The translations under genes and the position numbers were made by a program. Below the pieces are notes generated by a model. The model was not told the origin of the DNA, did no database searches, and was given only the letters and a program-made list of their open reading frames with translations. DNA of 64,000 nt from Lycium barbarum. Taxonomy: Eukaryota > Streptophyta > Magnoliopsida > Solanales > Solanaceae. The number at the start of each line of letters is the position of its first letter. Within the stretch, counting starts at the first letter, position 1. Of this stretch, positions 56,219 through 64,000 are shown one piece after another. The stretch is taken from contig NC_083338.1 of assembly GCF_019175385.1 (NCBI RefSeq), positions 62,156,884-62,220,883 on the forward strand. The letters run 5' to 3'.

Positions 56219-58683
56219 TGTTACACCTCGGAAATTTCTCCGTGAGCGTACAATGAATAGACCAACGAAGAGTATGAGTGTACGGTGTTTTACTAAGAAG
56301 GGGATGACTACTTATGAGTTTTGAAAATGCGAAAGTTGCAGATTTGCACTTCGACCCAGTTGGTCGTAAAATAGAATACGGCCCGTAAAGTGGTTTACGG
56401 ACCGTAAACTGCTATCGTCTTTCAACATTCCAAAACTTCAACTTTCTGCCAAATGTCTAAATGGTTAAATACGACTCAGAATACGAACCGTAAATCGAAA
56501 TACGACCCGTAAACTGTGACCGTAAACCACCATGACCTCCAGAAAACCTTTCTGGTTCTGTTATGCTTAAATACGGTCGTGAGAGACGAACCGAAAACCA
56601 GAATACGGCCCGTAAAATGGGTTTACAGCCACTGTGCACTTTCGACGACTGTTCACTTCAGATCAGATTTTGGGTTATTAAAAAGGGGACCAAGTTTATT
56701 ATTTCATTTCACTTCACTTCTACATGACACCCCTTCTCTCTAAAACATCTCTCTACATAAATTTCACAAGAATTCAAGGATATTTGGTGATCAACAACAT
56801 AAACTAAGTGAATCAAGTATAAGAAAACCCATTAAGGATCATACAAGTCAAGAGATCTCATTGGAGATAAACTAGGGTTTTTCTCAAGTGGAGTATTATC
56901 AACTAAGGCTTGTTCCTACGACATCTAAGGTAAGATTTATGATGTTTCGATGTTGTTTAAGGTATTTAAGAGTTGAAATACTTGGATTGTAGAGAGGTTT
57001 GGCAAAATGGGTCATGAATGTGGAATAGTGTCATTTTAAGAAATAGTTTGAATTGAGTTATGAGTCTTGATGTATTGTGATGTAAATGTGTTATAAATGA
57101 TGTTGAGAACATGAGATGAGAAATTTACGTGAATGGACATAGTTGTGTGTTATAGCCATGGATACGAGTAATTGAAAGTAAGTCTAGAAATGTGGATAAT
57201 GTGAATGAATAATGATTATTATTATGGTATTGTGAATGCATTATTGACGTTTGGGAGTTGATATACGCTATGGAGGAATGTTGTAGAAATAAAGGAAAGG
57301 TTGTCCGATTTTCTCTAGTTTTGGTCAGATATGCTAGCTAACGATTCTAATGATAGTATGACTTTAATGAAGGTAGAAACGCTAGCATTGGAGGTGAACG
57401 CGCAAGTCTAAAATAGTGAACGGAAAAGGTATGTAAGGCTAACCCTTCTTTCATAAGGCATGGTTCTTTGGCCAAATATCTAACTCTTTTATGAGACAGT
57501 GATGTCCTTCAAATGACGATCTCCCGAGCTAGTAAGCTCATGATTCTTGGTACGCCACGATTGTACTAAATCCCTCGTATGACGAGTAAGCCTATAAAGA
57601 TAAATGTGATAAATCACGATAATAGTAATAACGATGTTGATGACGATTATGATAATGATGTAAATAGTAAAGATGCTTATGAGATATTATGTATATGTGT
57701 CTATGTATGACTATTATGGAACCCCGAGCTTATGAGGCCGGGTAAGATATGTAAATTAGTATGTATATGATTACGTAATGCGCGCACACCTCTGCAGATG
57801 GTACGGATAACCCTGACGCCTTGGTAGGGCCAGGTAGATGTAACCCTGAAGCCTTGGTAGGGCCAGTTATGAGTAACCTTGAGCCTTGGTTGGCCAAGTA
57901 TGTATGAAACACCGATCCTGCATGGTCGGGTATGCTATATAAATGCTATGTATATGATATGATTATGTATATGATATGGTTACGAGTATGAATACGAATA
58001 TGATACGATATAAATGTGAATAAAGGTATGTATACGAATACGAGTACAAATACGGAACAGAGAGATCCTATGCACGGCAAGTAAGTGCCTATGACGATGA
58101 TATTACTATCTCCCATCTTGTGTTATTTCTCATGTTGCGTATTATGCTTCTATATTGATATTGATCATGCTTTACATACTCAGTACATTCTTCGTACTGA
58201 CGTCCTTTTGTTTATGGACGCTGCGTCATGCCCGCAGGTGCACAGGGAGACAGGCTCGATCCATAGCGGTATTCTCAGAGACTCCCTAGCAGAGCTCCAT
58301 TTCATTCGGAGCCATAACTTTTGGGTACTTATTCTTTTGTGTATATAATTATGGGCCTAGCGGGGTCTTGTCCCGCTTATGTGACATGTTATACTCTTCT
58401 TAGAGGCTCGTAGACATGTGTATATGGTTAGATATGTCTGGCCTTGTCGGGCTATATTTTGTATATCATTTTGATAGCCTTGTCGGCTCATGTACATTGT
58501 CGTGGTATAGATGCCAACCATGATATGAAAGCATTGTCGTCCAATGGGACTAGCATGAATGATGAACAGAAATGTACGTTTAATTATGTGGCTCACCTAG
58601 ATGTAAGTATAAGTGTAAGCCAAGGGGTGCCCGAGTGGGCTAGCACCGGGCGCTCGTCGCGGCCCCCTAGACGGGTCGTGACA
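56219..58683 (+). repeat. Element 3 5' LTR (2465 bp)
   Basis: TGTTACACCTCGG to GTCGTGACA. Palindrome cluster about 56350-56620 (perfect TTTACGG-A-CCGTAAA at 56394-56408), TATA-like TTATTAAAAAGGGGACC (56675-56690), donor AAGGTAAGA (GT at 56930-56931), short repeats with CCTTGGTAGGGCCAG (about 57818-57900), hairpin module, terminal hairpin (58656-58665 with 58673-58682). Confidence 0.95.
58181..58237 (+). other. R-U5 triple-hairpin module, copy 10 (element 3, 5' LTR)
   Basis: H1 58181-58186 with 58194-58199, H2 58201-58205 with 58216-58220, H3 58221-58225 with 58233-58237. A fourth stem GCTCC/GGAGC follows at 58294-58312 and a fifth AGCGGG/CCCGCT at 58359-58377. Confidence 0.78.
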
Positions 58684-58687
58684 AAGG

Positions 58688-58699
58688 TGATATCAGAGT
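58688..58699 (+). other. Primer-binding site (element 3), mutated
   Basis: TGATATCAGAGT, two changes from the initiator-Met site, 4 nt after the LTR. Confidence 0.88.
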
Positions 58700-58893
58700 A
58701 TTTCAGTCCTAGGGTGTGTCTACGAGCCGTGTCTAGTAGAGTCTTGGTTATGCGTGTGTTGCGCGGCACACTTATAAACAAGAAGCTGCGGACATTTTAG
58801 AAATAAATGACCTTCTTTCTTCATAAGAATTGTGCGATAGAGCTATGGTATAAGAAATTCTTGTCCCTTAATCGTGTGTTGTGTATTTCAAAA

Positions 58894-59454
58894 ATGTCTG
58901 TAAAGAGAAAGGCTACAGCAGCCCAAAAAGGCAAGACGGTGGCAGAAAAGCGGGCTGAAAGAGCATCGCCACCGGTAGTTGAGGAAAGTGAGTCCAAGAG
59001 TGCGGCTCAATCTCAGTCCTCCCGTTCAGTACCTATATTAGAGCAGCGTGAGGGAGCATCAACCCCAGCCCCAGCACCTCCAGCTCCCCCACCAGATGCT
59101 TCAGGCCAAGATGTGAAAGAGGCCACACATTTGCTTACCCAGTTAGTTGCTGCTCAGACTCAGCGGCAAAGTACAGGGCAAGGTGACAGGGCTGTTAGTG
59201 CAAGGGCCCGTGACTTCATCACTTTGGACCCTCCGGAATTCTTTGGGTCAAAGCCAGAGGAGGACCCTCAGGACTTCATTGATGGTATGTTGAGGACGCT
59301 TCGATTGATACATGCTTCTGACACCGAGTCGGTGGAGTTAGCGTCGTATAGATTGAGAGATGTCTCGATCCAATGGTATACGGTTTGGATGGCTTCATGG
59401 GGAGCCAATGCACCTCCCCCGGTATGGCAAGAGTTTGTTGATGCAACATGGTAA
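58894..59454 (+). pseudogene. Gag, truncated by internal deletion (element 3)
   Basis: MSVKRKATAAQKGKTVAEKRAE, Ser/Pro-rich spacer, then DFITLDPPEFFGSKPEEDPQDFIDGMLRTLRLIHASD to VWQEFVDA, where the sequence jumps into RNase H and stops at 59452-59454. The acceptor-like site before gag is changed (TTTCAA). Open ATG context is good, so a short Gag fragment could be made. Confidence 0.9.
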
Positions 59455-61342
59455 GGTGATCGCGTATGCTTCAAGGCAATTACGGAAACATGAGCGGAAT
59501 TATCCAACCCATGATTTAGAATTGGCCGCAGTGGTTCATGCGTTAAAGATATGGAGACATTATTTATAAGGTGTCCATGTGGATATTTATATAGATCATA
59601 AGAGTCTACAGTATATCTTCAAGCAGAAAGAGCTGAATTTACGGCAACGACGATGGTTGGAATTGCTAAAAGATTATGATGTTTATATCTTGTATCACTC
59701 CGGAAAGACAAATGTTGCAGTTGATGCTCTTAGCCGCAGATCTATGGGAAGTTTGTGTGATGTACGACCCGAGAGGAGAGAAATGACTCGTGAGCTCCAG
59801 CAGTTAGCTAGCCTAGGAGTTCGAGTAGTGGACTCAGGTAGCAGGGGGACTACTATCTAGAATTCAGCAGCCTCATCGCTAGTGGCAGAAGTGAAAGAGC
59901 GACAATATGAAGATCCCATGCTAATGCATTACAGAGATACACACCCTCAGAAAGAGGAGTCATCATTTGATATCACAGGAGACGGAGTTCTCCGATGCCG
60001 AGGCAGAGTATGCGTTCCTGATGTGGCAGGATTACGCCACCAGATATTGAGGGAAGCTCATTGTTCCCGTTATTCTCTTCACCCCAGAGCGACGAAAATG
60101 TATCATGACCTCAAGTCGATATATTGGTGGAATGGAATGAAGAAAGATATAACGGAATTCGTAGCTCAATGTCCCAATTGTCAACAAGTGAAAATCGAGC
60201 ACCAAAAGCCGGGTGGATTGTTGCAAGCTATAGAAATCTCAATTTGGAAGTGGGAAGTGATTAACATGGACTTCATTACAGGCTTACCCCGTTCTCGCCG
60301 TAAGTATGACTCCATATGGGTGATTGTGGATAGACTCACCAAGTCAGCTCATTTATTACGAGTCAGGACGACGCATATGGCAGAAGATTATGCAAAGTTT
60401 TATCTTAAAGAGATAGTAAGACTCCATGGTGTTCTAGTATCTATTATCTCAGACAGAGGAACTCAGTTTACAGCCAATTTTTGGAAGTCTTTCCAAGAGG
60501 GTTTAGGGACCCAAGTGAGCCTTAGCATGACATTTCACCCGCAGACCGATGGACAAGCTGGGCGCACCATTTTGACTCTTGAAGATATGTTACGGTCATG
60601 TATGATAGATTTCGGAGGTAATTGGGATGATCATTTGCAACTCAATGAATTTTCTTACAATAACAGTTATCATTCTAACATTCAGATGGCACCGTACGAA
60701 GCTTTGAATGGGCGAAAGTGTAGATCCCCGATTGGGTGGTTCGAAACAGGGAAGGCTAGATTGATAAGGCCAGACTTGGTCCAACAAGCCATAGAGAAAT
60801 TCAAGCTCATACAGGATCGGTTGTTAGCAGCCCAAAGTCGTCAAAAGTCCTATGCGGATAATCGTCGAAGAGACTTAGAGTTCCAAGTGAAAGATTGGGT
60901 ATTCTTGAAAGTGTTACCGATGAAGGGTGTAATGAGATTTGGCAAAAGGGGGAAGCTTAGTCCCCGATACATTGGACCTTATGAGATTGTGAGAAAGATA
61001 GGAAAAGTGGCCTATGAGCTTGACCTACCTCCGGATTTGGAATCAGTCCATCCAGTTTTCCATGTCTCGATGCTTCGAAAATGTGTTGGAGATTCTACTA
61101 CGATCGTGCCAATAAGTGATGTGCAAGTGACAGAAAAGTTGAATTATGAAGAAGTGCCCATTGCCATACTAGATAGGCAAGTACGGAGGCTTAGAAACAA
61201 AGAGGTGACCTCAGATAAGGTTCTATGGAGGAGCAGTAAACGAGAAGAAATGACATGGGAAGCGGAAGAGAGTATGCGATCCAAATACCCGCATTTATTC
61301 CAACCCCCAAAAGAGATTCAAGATGAAACGCTAACGACATAA
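59438..61342 (+). pseudogene. RNase H and integrase with chromodomain-like tail (element 3)
   Basis: Resumes at [36 protein letters not shown]. Stops at 59567-59569 (after WRHYL) and 59858-59860 interrupt one continuous frame. From 59882, 486 codons are open: finger region ([12 protein letters not shown], one residue changed from [12 protein letters not shown]), core [22 protein letters not shown] and TDGQAGRTILTLED, where the catalytic Glu is replaced by Gly, then [14 protein letters not shown] and [20 protein letters not shown] to the natural stop. Protease and RT are absent, so the element can move only with help in trans. Confidence 0.92.
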
Positions 61343-61510
61343 GGTATGTATACTTACTTTTCATGCTTTTGGTCGTGTGTGGCCCTAGATATGTTGATAT
61401 TGTAATGTAGCCCTGTGAGGCGATGATATTATGGGTTGATGTGACAGGATGGTAGTGCCATATTATAGGGGAGACTCTGGCGAAATTTTTATAAAATCCC
61501 CGAAGACCTT

Positions 61511-61546
61511 AACATTCGAGGACGAATGTTCTTAAGGGGGTGAGAA
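61511..61546 (+). other. Palindrome and polypurine tract (element 3)
   Basis: AACATTCG/CGAATGTT (61511-61530) then TTAAGGGGGTGAGAA abutting the 3' LTR. Confidence 0.87.
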
Positions 61547-64000
61547 TGTTACACCTCGGAAATTTCTCCGTGAGTGTACAATGAATAGACCAACGAAGAG
61601 TATGAGTGTACGGTGTTTTACTAAGAAGGGGATGACTACTTATGAGTTTTGAAAATGCGAAAGTTGCATATTTGCACTTCGACCCAGTTGGTCGTAAAAT
61701 AGATTACGGCCCGTAAAGTGGTTTACGGACTGTAAACTGCTATCATCTTTCAACATTCCAAAACTTCAACTTTCTGCCAAATGTCTAAATGGTTAAATAC
61801 GACTCAGAATATGGACCGTAAATCGAAATACGACCCGTAAACTGTGACCGTAAACCACCATGACCTCCAGCAAACCTTTCTGGTACTGTTATGCTTAAAT
61901 ATGGTCGTGAGAGACGGACCGTAAACCAGAATACGGCCCGTAAACTGGGTTTACAGCCACTGTTCACTTTCGACGATTGTTCACTTCAGATCAGATTTTG
62001 GGTTATTAAAAAGGGGACCAAGTTTATTATTTCATTTCATTTCATTTCACCTCTACATGACACCCCTTCTCTCTAAAACATCTCTCTACATAAATTTCAC
62101 AAGAATTCAAGGATATTTGGTGATCAACAACATAAACTAAGTGAATCAAGTATAAGAAAACCCATTAAGGATCATACAAGTCAAGAGATCTCATTGGAGA
62201 TAAACTAGGGTTTTGCTCAAGTGGAGTATTATCAACTAACGCTTGTTCCTACGACATATAAGGTAAGATTTATGATGTTTCTATGTTGTTTAAGGTATTT
62301 AAGAGTTGAAATACTTGGATTGTAGAGAGGTATGGCAAAATGGGTCATGAATGTGGAATAGTGCCATTTTGAGAAATAGTTTGAATTGAGTTATGAGTCT
62401 TGATGTATTGTGATGTAAATGTGTTATAAATGATGTTGAGAGCATGAGATGAGCAATGTACGTGAATGGGCATAGTTGTGTGTTATAGCTATGGATATGA
62501 GTAATTGAAAGTAAGTCTAGAAATGTGGATAATGTGAATGAATAATGATTATTATTATGGTATTGTGAATGCATTATTGACGTTTGGGAGTTGATATACG
62601 CTATGGAGGAATGTCGTATAAATAAAGGAGAGGCTGTCCGATTTTCTCTAGTTTTGGTCAGATATGCTAGCTATCGATTCTAATGATAGTATGACTTTAA
62701 TGAAGGTAGAAACGCTAGCATTGGAGGTGAACGCGCAAGTGTAAAATAGTGAACGGAAAAGTTATGTAAGGCTAACCCTTCTTTCATAAGGCATGGTTCT
62801 TTGGCCAAATCTCTAACTCTTCTATGAGACTGTGATGTCCTTCAAATGACTTGATCTCCCGAGCTAGTAAGCTCATGATTCTTGATACGCCACGATTGTA
62901 TTAAATCCCTCGTATGACGAGTAAGCCTATAAAGATAAATGTGATGAATCACGATAATAGTAATAACGATGTTGATAACGATTATGATAATGAAGTAAAT
63001 AGTAAACATGCTTATGAGCTATTATGTATATGTGTCTATGTATGACTATTATGGAACCCCGAGCTTATGAGGCCGGGTAAGATATGTAAATAAGTATGTA
63101 TATGATTACGTAATGTGCGCGCACCTCTGCAGATGGTACGGATAACCTTGACGCCTTGGTAGGGCCAGGTAGATGTAACCTTGAAGCCTTGGTAGGGCTA
63201 GGTATGAGTAACCTTGAGCCTTGGTTGGCCAAGTATGTATGAAACACCGATCCTGCATGGTCGGGTATGCTATATAAATGCTATGTATATGATATGATTA
63301 TGTATATGATATGGTTACGAGTATGAATACGAATATGATACGATATGAATGTGAATAAAGGTATGTATACGAATACGAGTACAAATACGGAACGGAAAGA
63401 TCCTATGCACGGCAAGTAAGTGCCTATGACGGTGATATTACTATCTCGCATCTTGTGTTATTTCTCATGTTGCGTATTATGCTTCTATATTGATATTGAT
63501 CATGCTTTACATACTCAGTACATTCTTCGTACTGACGTCCTTTTGTTTGTGAACACTGAGTCATGCCCGCAGGTGCACAGGGAGACAGGCTCGATCCATA
63601 GCGGTATTCTCAGAGACTCCCTAGCAGAGCTCCATTTCATTCGGAGCCATAGCTTTTGGGTACTTATTCTTTTGTGTATATAAATATGGGCATAGCGGGG
63701 TCCTGTTCCGCTTATGTGATATGTTATACTCTTCTTAGAGGCTCGTAGACATGTGTATATGGTTAGATATGTCTGGCCTTGTCGGCCTATATTTTTTATA
63801 TCATTTTGATAGCCTTGTTGGCTCATGTACATTGACGTGGTATAGATGCCAACCATGGTATGAAGGCATTGTCGTCCAATGGGACTAGCATGAATGATGA
63901 ACAGAAATGTACGTTTAATTATGTGGCTCACCTAGATGTAAGTATAAGTGTAAGCCAAGGGGTGCCTGGGTGGGCTAGCACCGGGCGCTCGTCGCGGCCC
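61547..64000 (+). repeat. Element 3 3' LTR (cut by window end)
   Basis: Co-linear with the 5' LTR; donor-like AAGGTAAGA GT at 62263-62264; palindromes about 61680-61960. The window ends inside the terminal hairpin. Confidence 0.95.
63516..63572 (+). other. R-U5 triple-hairpin module, copy 11 (element 3, 3' LTR)
   Basis: H1 intact; H2 and H3 each carry mismatches (GAACACTGAG for GGACGCTGCG), so this copy has decayed. Confidence 0.7.

Larger units (their letters stand above)
56219..64000 (+). mobile_element. Element 3: internally deleted chromovirus-type gypsy
   Basis: 5' LTR 56219-58683, primer site, gag start fused to RNase H-integrase, polypurine tract, 3' LTR from 61547 that leaves the window about 18 bp before its expected end. 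Internal region only about 2.86 kb against about 5.2 kb in elements 1 and 2. The LTRs differ by a few percent by eye. Inserted in element 2's 3' LTR. Confidence 0.93.

Overview
This is plant nuclear DNA, most likely from a Solanaceae-like eudicot, and it is built almost entirely of retrotransposons. Chromovirus-type Ty3/gypsy elements carry primer-binding sites matching plant initiator tRNA-Met. Two L1-type LINEs are nested one inside the other. An RTE-type LINE ends in the TTG-repeat tail familiar from Solanaceae. I see no host gene, rRNA, tRNA or CRISPR array; the species call is inference.

Left part (1-14983): the end of an LTR (1-1132), an unassigned promoter-like stretch (1133-2690), a broken 5' LTR, primer site and gag start of a Tat-like gypsy element (about 2700-3969), and an LTR fragment inserted in that gag (3970-5432). 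A nearly complete minus-strand gypsy element follows (5433-14983). Its two LTRs have equal length over their overlap and differ at only about 28 of 2032 sites by eye, but its gag-pol is broken by stops and a 13-nt deletion.

Middle (14984-42570): a roughly 0.6-kb tandem repeat whose units end in a Stowaway-like terminal motif is the oldest layer. L1 LINE 1 (15503-29204, 19-bp target duplication) sits in unit 1. It is itself interrupted by L1 LINE 2 (18805-23603, up to 17-bp duplication, uninterrupted 1212-residue ORF2) and by a truncated RTE LINE. Unit 3 holds solo LTR A (CGTGG duplication). A is split by solo LTR C (CTACT duplication) and solo LTR B (AGGGG duplication), and B is split by solo LTR D.

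Right part (42571-64000): an LTR fragment (E) is invaded by minus-strand gypsy element 4. Element 4 is invaded in its RT by plus-strand element 2, and element 2's 3' LTR is invaded by plus-strand element 3, which has lost the region from mid-gag to RNase H and runs off the window.

The most interesting signal is not a protein. The LTRs of at least six families here share an RNA and regulatory architecture: near-perfect palindromes just upstream of a TATA-like box, a conserved splice-donor sequence about 100-300 nt further on, a compact 56-58 nt three-hairpin module in R-U5 with compensatory base changes between families, two further hairpins, and a terminal U5 hairpin next to the primer site. 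A matching splice acceptor precedes gag in two elements. This suggests a structured, possibly spliced, leader that could separate the translated RNA from the genomic RNA.
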